A DNA stretch of 64,000 nucleotides, taken from assembly GCF_030034735.1 (NCBI RefSeq), contig NZ_CP125370.1:3906001-3970000 (forward strand), written 5' to 3'. The translations under genes were made by a program, and so were the position numbers. How positions within the stretch are numbered: position 1 is the stretch's first letter; each line of letters begins with the position of its first letter. Source of the DNA: Paenibacillus sp. RC334. Lineage in GTDB: Bacteria; Bacillota; Bacilli; Paenibacillales; Paenibacillaceae. The notes beneath the pieces are model-generated. The model had not been told where the DNA came from, ran no database searches, and was given only the letters and a program-made list of their open reading frames with translations. Below are positions 1 through 8,900 of this stretch, one piece after another.

Positions 1-1186
1 CGTGAGAAGACTGATTCAAGACTTGAGCTGAGCCACCCACCATTTGGAGCATGCCTTGAATTTTTTGAACCATGGTGTAAACTCCTTGAGAAATTTGCCC
101 GATTTCGTTGTTGGAATGCGTATCAAACTGAACGGTTAAATCTCCATCTTCAATCAGCTTGATTTTTGCGAGCAACTTCGGTATCGATCTCAACAGATAA
201 CGGAGCGTTATATAACAAATCACAACCAGCAGGATGGTGGCTGCGGCAAAACCGCCAATGGTAAGCCAAGTAAAGGCTTTTAATTCTGTGAGCACCTCTT
301 GCTCAGAAATGGTTAAGCCTACGGACCACCCGGTATCTTTACTGGTTGCATACCCGATATAACGACGTTCTCCATTGTCATTAATCAGCTGTACTCCGGA
401 CTCGCCGGCAATCATTTTCTTTCCGATCTCCCCAAGATCACCTGTGCTTTCGTTAATCTTTTCTTTCAACACTTTAGTCTGATCGGGGTGATACAAAATA
501 TCACCTGTTTTGGATGCAAGAATCGAATAACCAGTGCTTCCAAGCGAATAGCTTTGCATAAGGGCAGGGATATCTTTGAAGGCAATATCAGCTGCTGCAA
601 ATCCAATTAATTGGTTACTGTTATCTTTGATCGGATAGAAAATACCCATGAGCACACTACCCGTAGCGACGTCAATATAGGGATCCGAGTAGTATAAACC
701 GTTTGCTTCAACAGCTGGCTTGAAGAACGGACGTTTTTGGATATCGTAATCCGGTTTGGAAGCAGCACCATCATTCTGAAGAAAGAAGCCTTTGCCAGAT
801 ATTCCTGCAATCCAGGCGTCGGCAAAAGATGGCTCTGCCTTTACAATGGCTGCCAGAGTTGCTTCTGTTTCCGCAGCATATGGAGAAGTTTTCACCATTT
901 CTGACGATTGGGTTGTTTCTATGTATTGCTGAAAAAGGTTGTTCGTTGACATTTGTTTGACAAGCGATCCCTTTTCCTTAAACAACGCATCGAATTGACT
1001 GACGATGGCCTGCGTCTTCGTCTGGAGCATGGCCTCTTGCTGCTTGATAAGTATGCTTTGCGTGCTTGCAAACATGAACGTCCCCAAGGTTGCAAAGACG
1101 ACAACGATAATGACTAACAACACAATGGCTAATGTGTTCGCAATGCTGGATGATCTGAATACGCGCTTTTTAATATTTTGTGACAT
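1..1186 (-). CDS. Methyl-accepting chemotaxis protein, dCache type (3' end outside window)
   Basis: The reading frame is open from an ATG at 1186 to the window edge (395 codons), so the signalling domain lies outside. A membrane segment at about residues 15-37 is followed by an extracellular region with the look of a double-Cache sensor (tryptophan/glycine patch WIAGISGKGFF, then KRPFFKPA, YYSDPYID and a second lobe GYSILASKTGDILYHPD). A second membrane segment (VVICYITLRYLL) leads into a HAMP-like stretch (KLIEDGDLTVQFD). A G-rich Shine-Dalgarno (GGGGGGATGG) precedes the ATG. By family it would sense a small ligand such as an amino or organic acid and signal to CheA/CheW. The ligand is unknown. 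Confidence 0.88.
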   Translation of the reverse strand, partial: MSQNIKKRVFRSSSIANTLAIVLLVIIVVVFATLGTFMFASTQSILIKQQEAMLQTKTQAIVSQFDALFKEKGSLVKQMSTNNLFQQYIETTQSSEMVKTSPYAAETEATLAAIVKAEPSFADAWIAGISGKGFFLQNDGAASKPDYDIQKRPFFKPAVEANGLYYSDPYIDVATGSVLMGIFYPIKDNSNQLIGFAAADIAFKDIPALMQSYSLGSTGYSILASKTGDILYHPDQTKVLKEKINESTGDLGEIGKKMIAGESGVQLINDNGERRYIGYATSKDTGWSVGLTISEQEVLTELKAFTWLTIGGFAAATILLVVICYITLRYLLRSIPKLLAKIKLIEDGDLTVQFDTHSNNEIGQISQGVYTMVQKIQGMLQMVGGSAQVLNQSSH

Positions 1187-1440
1187 GCTGCCATCCCCCC
1201 GAGGAGTATTGAGCGAAAAGCTCTTAGATAATATGTCGGAAGTTTGCAGTTGTTTTAATAGGTTTTTAGTATACACAATTTAAAGTTTTGCTATCTTCGT
1301 CTTACTGCCACTGCTCCAGGCGCATCCACCTGTCCTAATCTATTGGCCATGAATGAAGCTGGGTTTAGTAATGTAAGGTGCTACCCAGGGAGCTGGAGCG
1401 ACGGGTTTAGCTGGCGAGGAGTGAGTAAGAGGATACAGCG

Positions 1441-1467
1441 AAAAGCCCGCGGGAGACGCGGGCTTTT
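1441..1467 (-). terminator. Rho-independent terminator
   Basis: An 11-bp perfect stem (AAAAGCCCGCG at 1441-1451 with its complement at 1457-1467) has a 5-base loop. It lies about 60 bp beyond the stop of the minus-strand siderophore-binding lipoprotein gene. The A/T ends provide a U-tract in either direction. The rest of 1187-1526 shows no gene I can support. Confidence 0.85.
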
Positions 1468-1526
1468 TGTGCTGCGGTTTTAGAGACTATGCCGATTCTA
1501 AACCGGACGGAATACTGGGACCTAGC

Positions 1527-2525
1527 TCATTTCGTAATCGCCGCAACAACCTGATCAACCAGCGCTTTCGATGAGATGGGACCGCCAAACGTCCATGTCT
1601 TGCTGTCCAATGCATAAATGCGTTTTTCTTTGACAAAATTCAGGCCGTTCCAGACCGAATTATTTTTCAGCGCTGCTCCGAAAACATCATCGTTCGGCTG
1701 CACAATATAGATGAAGTTGCTGTCCTGAACGGCAGACAACGCTTCAATGCCAACGGTTGAAAAACCATACTGTTCAAGCTTGTCCGGCTTCCAATCGTTA
1801 ATCAGCCCGCTCTTCGCCAGTGTCCCGGCGACCACCGAGTTATCCGAAAACATGCGCAGGCTGGCCGCATTTTGATAAGTGAACGCCTGTGTCAGAATGT
1901 AGTGGAAATCCGCTTTACCAGCAGCGGCGAGCTTTTCTTTGGCTTCCGCATAATGCTGATCCAACTCCTTCAGCACCTGCTTCGCTTTGTCTTCTTTTCC
2001 AAGAGCGACCGCGATGTTGTTGAAAATCTCTACCATTTTGTCATGATCGTAGCCGTTACCGCTATTCAGACTATATTCGACTGTCGGTGCAATGGCTCTA
2101 AGTTGATCATAGATAGCTTCATTTCCATCAGCATTGGAAATGATCAGATCCGGCTTCAATGCAGCAATCGCCTCCAGATTGGGCTCGTTGCGTGTTCCCA
2201 CATCGGTCACGCTGCTGTCCAGAGCCGCCTCTGGAGTCACATATTGCTTGTATCCAGCATTATCCGCATTACCAACGGGCTGAACACCCAGCGCAATCAT
2301 ATCCTCCGTAAATGTCCATTCCAGCACAACAACACGTTGTGCTGGCCGGTCGAGTGTGACCTCGCCACGATTATGCTTTACTTTCACAGGTCCCGCTGCT
2401 TCGGCTGGTGTGCTGCCGGAAGTTGACGCCTGACTTGTATCCGATACATTGCCTGCCGCTCCGCAGCCTGCCAGAACAAGCGCAAAAACCAGCAACACTA
2501 AAATCCCGCTCAAACCCTTCTTCAT
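1527..2525 (-). CDS. Iron-siderophore ABC transporter substrate-binding lipoprotein
   Basis: This 332-residue class III binding protein has a lipoprotein signal with lipobox LVLAGC (Cys21). Its mature part shows the iron/B12-binding-protein pattern: GEVTLDRPAQRVVVLEW, then ALGVQPVG, then LEAIAALKPDLIISNADG. The order resembles the FecB/YfmC branch (ferric citrate or catecholate complexes), but the exact ligand cannot be read. A GAGGAG Shine-Dalgarno precedes the start. A perfect Fur box lies 35 bp upstream, so expression should rise in iron starvation. No permease or ATPase gene adjoins it, so it must use a transporter encoded elsewhere. Confidence 0.9.
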   Translation of the reverse strand: MKKGLSGILVLLVFALVLAGCGAAGNVSDTSQASTSGSTPAEAAGPVKVKHNRGEVTLDRPAQRVVVLEWTFTEDMIALGVQPVGNADNAGYKQYVTPEAALDSSVTDVGTRNEPNLEAIAALKPDLIISNADGNEAIYDQLRAIAPTVEYSLNSGNGYDHDKMVEIFNNIAVALGKEDKAKQVLKELDQHYAEAKEKLAAAGKADFHYILTQAFTYQNAASLRMFSDNSVVAGTLAKSGLINDWKPDKLEQYGFSTVGIEALSAVQDSNFIYIVQPNDDVFGAALKNNSVWNGLNFVKEKRIYALDSKTWTFGGPISSKALVDQVVAAITK

Positions 2526-2559
2526 AGAACATATTCTCCTCGTGTATGTACATTTTATA

Positions 2560-2578
2560 GATAATGATAATCATTATC
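2560..2578 (-). promoter_or_regulatory. Fur box (iron repressor operator)
   Basis: GATAATGATAATCATTATC is identical to the classical 19-bp Fur consensus. It lies just upstream of the siderophore-binding lipoprotein gene that starts at 2525, which fits iron-dependent repression. Confidence 0.93.
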
Positions 2579-2690
2579 ATTTTTTTGAATTATGACGGAG
2601 AAATACAATTTTGTCAATGATAAAAGACAGTGTCGAATGGTCAACGGAAACACTGACATGCTTTGCTTTCCGGTTCAGCGCAACGCTGAC

Positions 2691-2725
2691 CCAGGCACTC
2701 CTACCACGGGGTAGTTGGTGCCTGG
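2691..2725. repeat. Two-step inverted repeat (stem-loop)
   Basis: Outer arms CCAGGCAC/GTGCCTGG (2691-2698 with 2718-2725) enclose inner arms CTACC/GGTAG (2701-2705 with 2710-2714). It lies about 95 bp beyond the cueP-like stop and 165 bp upstream of the siderophore-binding gene. No U-tract follows, so it is not a typical terminator. Its role is unknown. Confidence 0.55.
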
Positions 2726-2819
2726 TGTCGTTATATTTTCCGAATGTTAAGAGCTTTGTAAGCATTCCCAGTCCCTTTCCTGCACACAGGAATCCGGATA
2801 TAGATTTGAATTTATTGCG

Positions 2820-3359
2820 TTAACCCAATTGCATCGTGGTAATACAGGTATCGTCGTTTTCAAACGTGGAGATTTTGGATTTTGCAATTTTCCCCTCATG
2901 CTCCACCGTAACGCTATAGGTTTTGTCACGCGGCAGCCATAGATCAATAAATCCATTGGGCTGGGATTTTATTGAGGTTTTATTCATGACTGAATTTCCA
3001 TCAGAATCGTGAATCGTTACACTGAACTCTTCATCCTTCATTTCACCTTGACAACCGGTCAGGCTATGGGTTGCACAAGGGTGAGTCTGTTCCATATATG
3101 GGGCTATCGAAAGGAAAAACTCGTTATCAGGCAAAACGTAGGCCTTTGTTGTGGTACCATCCTCTGTTATGCTCAACTGACTGGAAGTGATGGAAGCGGA
3201 CTGGGCCGTTGCCTTTCTTGTACTGAAATCATGCACCAATTGCTTGATATTTGACGCTCCTTGGTTATCTGCTTCTTCTCGCTGGGCATTCCCTGCAATC
3301 AGGTATGTCCCTATGGCAACCGCAACTAACCCCGTAGCTATCAAGGTTATTTTTTTCAT
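2820..3359 (-). CDS. CueP-family copper-binding protein
   Basis: This 179-residue protein has one N-terminal hydrophobic segment (residues 3-23, no lipobox) and is probably secreted or anchored outside the membrane. The metal-site signature is HPCATHSLTGCQGE at residues 93-106 (His93, Cys95, His98, Cys103), followed by an NGFIDLWLPRDK stretch. Both are typical of CueP, known from Salmonella as a periplasmic copper-binding protein that helps copper resistance. The start is set by AAGGAG upstream of ATG 3359. It stands alone, with no copper ATPase or sensor next to it. Family assignment is firm; the copper role here is inferred. Confidence 0.82.
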   Translation of the reverse strand: MKKITLIATGLVAVAIGTYLIAGNAQREEADNQGASNIKQLVHDFSTRKATAQSASITSSQLSITEDGTTTKAYVLPDNEFFLSIAPYMEQTHPCATHSLTGCQGEMKDEEFSVTIHDSDGNSVMNKTSIKSQPNGFIDLWLPRDKTYSVTVEHEGKIAKSKISTFENDDTCITTMQLG

Positions 3360-3506
3360 CTTGAGTTCATCTCCTTGTCCCTTTTTTTACTATTATAAAC
3401 GAGTGCACATCAGGATGGCAGGATGAACTCTTTATGTCACCATATGCTCACATTCATCTCTGGTACAGGCCGAAAATTAAGCAACAGGCGGTTTTCACTC
3501 CATTTT

Positions 3507-4052
3507 TTATAGAAAATCCTGCACTTCACATAGCCACACCATGTGATCTCCATCCTTGCCCCAATAATCCTTCGCAATGGTGTAGGGTGCGCCAAATTTC
3601 CGTAGCCATTTGGTCTGGGCTATTTTGAAGCCGCTATCCAGGCAAAAATGCGTAACTTCCATTTCCTTCAGCCTGGTCATCAAAGCCCGAATTAGCGTCG
3701 AGCCTACTCCTTGTCCTTGGTAACCGGGCAGCACATATAAACTTCCCAATGTCCCCACATGTCCGAGTTCATCGTTGGTACATTTCCTGATAGTTTCTCC
3801 GCAAGGGCCATAAGAGATCGTTCCAACGACGTTATGGTTATGTTTGGCCATCAGGAAGAACAAGTCTGAATTCAAAGCTGACAAAGATGTACGCAGCAAC
3901 CGCTTTTTGTGCTCAATCTCCTGCTGCATGTCGTCGATTAAGGCTTCCAGACCCTCCTGTTCAAATGCCGCAGATATGGAACTTTCAAAAACAATATCCG
4001 CCGCCTCCAGATCCGAAGGAACAGCGAGTTGAATGCTGAACTGTTTTTTCAT
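3507..4052 (-). CDS. GNAT-family N-acetyltransferase
   Basis: This 181-residue acetyltransferase shows the GNAT acetyl-CoA motif LGSLYVLPGYQGQGVGSTLIRALM (residues about 117-140, core Q-G-Q-G-V-G). Its C-terminal part, HFCLDSGFKIAQTKWLRKFG, is usual for the fold. I place the start at ATG 4052 because AGGAG lies upstream of it; an earlier in-frame ATG at 4073 is possible. The substrate, whether a small amine or a protein N terminus, is not indicated by sequence or neighbours. Confidence 0.85.
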   Translation of the reverse strand: MKKQFSIQLAVPSDLEAADIVFESSISAAFEQEGLEALIDDMQQEIEHKKRLLRTSLSALNSDLFFLMAKHNHNVVGTISYGPCGETIRKCTNDELGHVGTLGSLYVLPGYQGQGVGSTLIRALMTRLKEMEVTHFCLDSGFKIAQTKWLRKFGAPYTIAKDYWGKDGDHMVWLCEVQDFL

Positions 4053-4221
4053 GATGTCAAAACTCCTGGTCATTAGTCTTTTTTTTGCATTTGGCCTGAT
4101 GTAGTGTCGCAACAAATGTCACTTAATGCCTCTTCCCAACCAAGGATTTAACGTCGTTGACGTTCTTTCCTTCACTTTTCAATCACCTCGAAAACAGAAC
4201 TAAAAGATTCTCCATACTCTG

Positions 4222-4525
4222 TTATCTTATAACACACCTTTGGCGGTATTTCAGGATATACTGTTCGTTTGCAAAGCTTGCTTGATCGATAAAAAATCTG
4301 ATTTCAAGCAATGCAGCTAATACTTTCATAAAGAATCCCGGCCTTTTCTTACACAATGCCTTAAAGTATGTAATCTCGCCCGGATTTCTTTCTTTTGAGT
4401 ACAAAATAGGAATAATTCATTAGTATCAAATGGGAAATTAACTGTTCTGTTGGAGATTGATACTCATTCACACAGTCGAGAAGAACCTGGAAAATCCTAT
4501 TTTTATCAGAGCTATAGGTCCTCAT
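4222..4525 (-). pseudogene. Unknown small ORF pair, possibly one frameshifted gene
   Basis: Two overlapping frames run on: a 54-codon ORF from ATG 4525 to 4361 (MRTYSSDKNRIFQVLL...) and a 60-codon ORF ending at 4222 (...KRPGFFMKVLAALLEIRFF). Joined, the span is one base longer than a multiple of three, so a single extra base could have split one gene of about 100 codons. I do not recognise the product. It directly follows another broken unknown gene. No clear Shine-Dalgarno site is visible. Confidence 0.25.
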
Positions 4526-4539
4526 AAATATCTTTGCAT

Positions 4540-5140
4540 CTACGAAGGCTTATTGAAATCATCGTATTGAAAATCATATAAATCATGACTGCCCATAATA
4601 AAATTGACTAATTGGCCTTGTAAGCATTTAATCTTTTCCAGTGCTGCTTGTACATCCATGTCCATCTTACTTTTGTGAATATGTTCATGCAAAACATCAA
4701 TAAGCATGTGCAAATCACATTTTTGTGAGTTTTCCATTTTGAACATCATTTTATTATTTTCAATCGTTAGACGTTCATAGATATCATCACCTAAACCCAA
4801 TTCAAATAAAAGATGATGAAGAAAAAACACCCTGTCTTGGGCAATCTCAAATCCATAGGATTCATCTCTAAGATGCGAAACTTGATGTTGATAATAAGAT
4901 ATCGAAAACATTAAAAGCTAATGATAGCAATCTAATCAGACGCTCAGCGTCAGCTTCGTTTAGAAAATCACGGTCTATTGGCACGAATGATGGCCCATTA
5001 AATAAATCATGCCAGCGCACCAACGAAATATCATCTTTATCGATCAGGATAGGAATAAAAAAATATTCATGATTTAAATCAGAAATGCGTTCGTTGAAAT
5101 AAGCTCTTAGTTGATAGTCGTACATTTTAGAAAATGACAT
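4540..5140 (-). pseudogene. Unknown protein, probably frameshifted
   Basis: An N-terminal frame starts at ATG 5140 behind a strong AAGGAGG (MSFSKMYDYQLRAYFNERISD...). It continues as natural protein in a second frame from about 4910 (...YYQHQVSHLRDESYGFEIAQ) to the stop at 4540. The switch point is at GTTTTCG near 4905; removing one T joins both into about 199 codons. The alternative is two overlapping coupled genes, since the second frame has its own ATG at 4911. The protein is acidic, with no signal or membrane segment, and I recognise no family. Confidence 0.45.
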
Positions 5141-5403
5141 TTTTCCTCCTTGCATAGGTAAGGCTTTTTCCTAAAGTTACATGTCGCCATCCCTTCTTTA
5201 AATAATCTATCCATTTCAACCTATATTGTAATATTAATCTGGCTGGATCAACAAGACTGCATAATGAATTAATCGTACTGCTTAAATATAGAAACATGTG
5301 CTCTTTATTTCTGTATTATGGTATCTTAGAAACGGATAATATGTAGGGGGTTCTGAAAAAAGGCGTATTTAAGTCTCCTGCAAGCAGAGAGGAATGAACA
5401 CAC

Positions 5404-5903
5404 ATGCAACAATTAAGCGGAGCTCTGGCCCGTTTTGTACAACAACAAAACTTGTATAATGAAGCCTACGGGCTGTTCTCTTTTTTGCTGCGCCGGAGCA
5501 TCTATATCGACAACAGCTAGGCTATCGCTGGATTGGAGCTGGCGAGCTTGTCCAGGAATCCTCCTCGTGGCCGCCCCATCATGTCGTAATCGCCACTTAT
5601 AATGACGATCCACTTATTGTCGATACTGGGGCAGCCCATTCCCCTGTATATGCTGCGTATGAAGGTGGCGCGCCACAGCAGGTTGCCGACTTTTTGGCTG
5701 ACTTCTTTACGGCTCTTTCCATCCTGATTGAAGCTGCCCGTACCTTTAAGGGAGAATTAAAAGACGAAGACACATACGAAACCAAAAATGAATTTATCGA
5801 GCACGTAGAACCATTGTTGCATCATTTGCTGGGCGAAAATCAAACCACGTATTTATTGCAGGATTTTGCAAAATCCTCATTTGAATACCTATCCCTGTGT
5901 TAA
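5404..5903 (+). pseudogene. SUKH/SMI1-like protein gene with frameshift
   Basis: The gene starts at ATG 5404 (MQQLSGALARFVQQQNLYNEAYG...) and meets a TAG at about 5518. One base over, the reading continues without break: QLGYRWIGAGELVQ, then DDPLIVDTGAAHSPVYAAYEGG, to the stop at 5901. The span is one base short of a multiple of three; a lost C near 5512 would explain it. The DPLIVDTG...PVYAAYEGG pattern is typical of SMI1/KNR4 (SUKH) proteins, often toxin-immunity or regulatory proteins. The last codons (QDFAKSS) come from a palindromic repeat shared with the element at 8650, so the natural C terminus may also be altered. Confidence 0.6.
5860..5877. repeat. 18-bp perfect palindrome, copy of repeat-element terminus
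   Basis: AGGATTTTGCAAAATCCT followed by CA matches the outer ends of the inverted-repeat element at 8650-8765. Here it lies within the last codons of the SUKH-like pseudogene, suggesting a solo terminus or excision scar. Confidence 0.6.
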
Positions 5904-5937
5904 TAAAATCCTTTTGTACAAGAGAGGTGGGCCTTAT

Positions 5938-6507
5938 ATGATTTATATTGCATTGCTGCGGGGCATTAATGTGGGTGGCAACAACAAGATTAATATGAAA
6001 AAGCTCAAGGAAACGTTTGAAAAGGCAGGCATGAGCCATGTGACGACTTACATCAACTCCGGAAACATCATTTTTTCCAGTAAAGTTCAATCCAACGAGG
6101 AGCTGTCGCTCCAACTGGAGCAGGCGATTCTGGAGGATTTTAGCCTGCCTATCCGGGTCATCGTTCGCAACATGGCGGAAATCCGGGCGATTGTGAAGGC
6201 ATTGCCGGAGGAATGGTCTAATGATACACAGATGAAAAGTGATGTATTTTTTCTGTGGGATGAAATTAACGATATCTCCGTTCTGGAGAAGCTTCCTTTG
6301 AAGCCGGGAATAGGCAATATAATGTATACGCCTGGGGCCATTCTGTTTTCTGTCAGCAGAGAATATATCACAAAAAGCGGGATGACGAAACTGGCCGGCT
6401 CCAGTCTGTATCAGCATATGACGGTGCGAAATGTGAACACGACCCGGCAGATTTATAAGCTGATGCAAGCAGCTGAGCAGGAAGAGTTACGTGCATTAGA
6501 CTCCTGA
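5938..6507 (+). CDS. DUF1697 family protein
   Basis: This 189-residue protein begins IYIALLRGINVGGNNKINMKKLKE and continues with TTYINSGNIIFSS. Both are hallmark blocks of the DUF1697 family, small cytosolic proteins of unknown biochemical function. The start at ATG 5938 follows AGAGAGGTGG at good spacing. It directly follows the SUKH-like pseudogene (35-bp gap) and may share its transcript. The length matches the family's usual size of about 180 residues. Confidence 0.88.
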   Translation: MIYIALLRGINVGGNNKINMKKLKETFEKAGMSHVTTYINSGNIIFSSKVQSNEELSLQLEQAILEDFSLPIRVIVRNMAEIRAIVKALPEEWSNDTQMKSDVFFLWDEINDISVLEKLPLKPGIGNIMYTPGAILFSVSREYITKSGMTKLAGSSLYQHMTVRNVNTTRQIYKLMQAAEQEELRALDS

Positions 6508-6586
6508 TTGGAAGCCTCCTTCCTAAGCATTTTGTTTTCGTTTAGTAGACAAATCCGAGAGCAACCGTAGAGGATAAAATCAAAAA

Positions 6587-6607
6587 GGGAGCCTACTTGC
6601 GGCTCCC
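6587..6607 (-). terminator. Rho-independent terminator of the chemoreceptor gene
   Basis: Stem GGGAGCC/GGCTCCC (6587-6593 with 6601-6607) is followed by TTTTT when read on the minus strand. It lies about 100 bp past the stop of the methyl-accepting protein gene. Confidence 0.75.
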
Positions 6608-6706
6608 CAACTGCATTTCTTGGATGTATTGTTCCCACTAGACTCTGCCTATCGAACTGGTGAAGTCAACCCTTCATATGGAATACCACTCACCAGACTA
6701 GCTTCG

Positions 6707-8452
6707 TCAAATAGTAAAACCTTCGACCAGTTTATTCAATCGGGTAGCGCTTTCCTTCACCTGATCAGACTGTTGTGCCACTTCAAGAGACTTTTCCGTC
6801 GATGAAACCATGTTCTCAGCAATGTGCTGAGTAGATACGGCAGACTGTTCGCTGGCTGTTGCAATCTCGTGGATAGCTCTCACCATGGTTTGGATCGTTG
6901 CATTCACCTGCTTAGATGTGGCGTTCAAATCATTAACTGTATTCGTATGCTCAACTACATCATTGTAATATTGTTCTGCCGTATCCTCAAGCAGCTGATA
7001 ATCCTTGCCCACCTTGGCATGCAGGAAATCCAGTAATTCCTCGGCATTGGTCGTCAGATTGGCTACAGATTGTACAACCTCTTGAGTAACATTCTGAATT
7101 TGATCTACCGCCTGCTTGGACCCATCTGCCAACTTGCGAATCTCGTTAGCCACAACTGCAAACCCCCGACCTGACTCACCGGCTCGAGCCGCTTCAATAG
7201 ATGCATTTAAAGCCAGCAAATTGGTTTGGGCCGTAATTTCCAGAATGGACTGGGAAAGTATACGAATTTGGTCTACCGCCTTGGCTTGTTCCAGCGCTTC
7301 CGTCATCTTTTCACTGGCCTTCCGGTAAATCTCTTTGGACGCTTTATTGGACTCACTCGCTTCATACTTCAACGCTTCGGCCTTTAGGCTTGTATCATAG
7401 GCAGACTGCGCTTTTTCTTGAGTTTTGTGCGAAATGTACTCTGCCGCCCGCTGCATTTCATCGGCAGAATGATTCATGTTTTCTGTATATGCCGAAGTCT
7501 CCTCCATCGCTGCTGATAGCTGTTCGACTGTAGCCGATACGTCTCTAATCCGCTCATTGAGATCGGTCATATTATGATTCGTCTGATCACTTAGCTGATT
7601 AATTTGGCGAGATTCATTGATAACTCCCGTAATAACCATTGAGGTTGCATCTGTCATTTGTTGAATGGCACGTGCAATGACAGCGATTTCGTTATTTCCC
7701 TTGAGCAGGGTCGGATCAAGTGCTGCCGTTAAATTGCCTTGGGTAATCTCTTCACAGTATTTCGTAATGGTGCTCATCCGAGAACGGATATTCCGAATGG
7801 CCGAAAAGGAGATCATACTAAGGACAGCCAGCACTAGAGCCAGAATCACGATCAAAACAATTGTGCGCATTTTTATCTCATTTTGCGTATTTTGATATAA
7901 GTTGGCCGATTGTTCATTGTTGTAATCAGAAATATCGGTCAGTATCTTAACAATTGCCGTACTGGATGTATTAATCCGGCCTCTCTCTTCCTTGTCATAT
8001 GTTCCGGTATTTTTTTTGATTGCCATGATCTGCTCAATATTCTGATAATATGTGTCTATGCTGCTTCTTAGTTCCTCGTACAATTTCTGTTCCTTCGGGT
8101 CCAGATTCTTTTGCGAAAATTTACTTAACCCTGATGCAACGCTGTCTTTTCCCTTCTGTACCTGCTTATATTGTTTATCTGTGTACTCCTCATTATCGAG
8201 TACTTTGGTGTAGTTGGCCCGCATGTTATAAAAATCACTTTTCACTTCCAGAATATTCGTTTGGTGTTGAAAGCGATCCATATACAAAATACCTTGTCCC
8301 TCTTTAGCTTGATACATGCCGAGAACCCCTACCAACGATACAATGAGCAAACCCACCAAGCTGATCATGATCATGGAGACCATCGTTGTCGTTACCTTTA
8401 AATCTCTAAATCCTTTTACTTTTTTAGTGCTGTCTGATAGTTTTGTTCTCAT
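6707..8452 (-). CDS. Methyl-accepting chemotaxis protein, four-helix-bundle sensor
   Basis: This is a complete 581-residue receptor. The first membrane segment is at about 25-47. A helical extracellular domain rich in Lys/Asp/Gln (about 48-195) resembles the 4HB_MCP sensor. The second membrane segment is at about 196-218, followed by a HAMP region ([20 protein letters not shown]). The cytoplasmic signalling domain has the invariant hairpin tip, here [38 protein letters not shown]. The start is ATG 8452 after GGAGGGG. It signals to CheA/CheW; the ligand is unknown. A terminator follows, so it is probably monocistronic. Confidence 0.93.
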   Translation of the reverse strand: MRTKLSDSTKKVKGFRDLKVTTTMVSMIMISLVGLLIVSLVGVLGMYQAKEGQGILYMDRFQHQTNILEVKSDFYNMRANYTKVLDNEEYTDKQYKQVQKGKDSVASGLSKFSQKNLDPKEQKLYEELRSSIDTYYQNIEQIMAIKKNTGTYDKEERGRINTSSTAIVKILTDISDYNNEQSANLYQNTQNEIKMRTIVLIVILALVLAVLSMISFSAIRNIRSRMSTITKYCEEITQGNLTAALDPTLLKGNNEIAVIARAIQQMTDATSMVITGVINESRQINQLSDQTNHNMTDLNERIRDVSATVEQLSAAMEETSAYTENMNHSADEMQRAAEYISHKTQEKAQSAYDTSLKAEALKYEASESNKASKEIYRKASEKMTEALEQAKAVDQIRILSQSILEITAQTNLLALNASIEAARAGESGRGFAVVANEIRKLADGSKQAVDQIQNVTQEVVQSVANLTTNAEELLDFLHAKVGKDYQLLEDTAEQYYNDVVEHTNTVNDLNATSKQVNATIQTMVRAIHEIATASEQSAVSTQHIAENMVSSTEKSLEVAQQSDQVKESATRLNKLVEGFTI

Positions 8453-8649
8453 CAAAACCCCTCCAGTCGTCTATGTATAATAGATCACGTTGCTCCCATG
8501 GATACTATCCCCCAAACCATAAGAATTAAGAGATTACACCGTGATGATATATATATCGGAAGAAAGCGCTTAATATTGTAACAAAAATAACAGTGCTGCT
8601 AAAATAAAGAATATTTATCCTGTGAAAGTGAGCTTGGGACAGACAAATC

Positions 8650-8765
8650 AGGATTTTGCAAAATTCGATTCCAGTCGCTCCGAAGTGCAATATATAGACG
8701 AACTAGACCATTTCGATCTATATATTGTTCATTGGAAGTCGCTTATTGGATTTTTGCAAAATCCT
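8650..8765. repeat. 116-bp imperfect inverted-repeat element (MITE-like)
   Basis: The left arm, AGGATTTTGCAAAA at 8650 running to AATATATAGA at about 8698, pairs with the right arm (TCTATATATT at about 8716 to the end CAAAATCCT at 8765). They enclose a short AT-rich centre. The arms are about 49 bp and roughly 75 percent complementary, with perfect ends. A terminus copy is at 5860. It encodes nothing. It sits in the 450-bp space between the chemoreceptor and hydrolase genes and looks like a dispersed palindromic element. Confidence 0.7.
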
Positions 8766-8900
8766 CAAATATGACTATTATTTTAGCTTCTCACGAGCTT
8801 GGAGAATTTGCTAAACTAAAACAGTAGTCTTTATACCAAACTGGGACATATATCATCAACAAATCAAGAACAATACAGGATAAATAGGAGAGAACCTATT

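Noticed and set aside
607..1283. Small ORFs on both strands inside the first chemoreceptor
   Set aside because: They lie within the open frame of the truncated chemoreceptor gene, lack ribosome sites and show no protein-like pattern.
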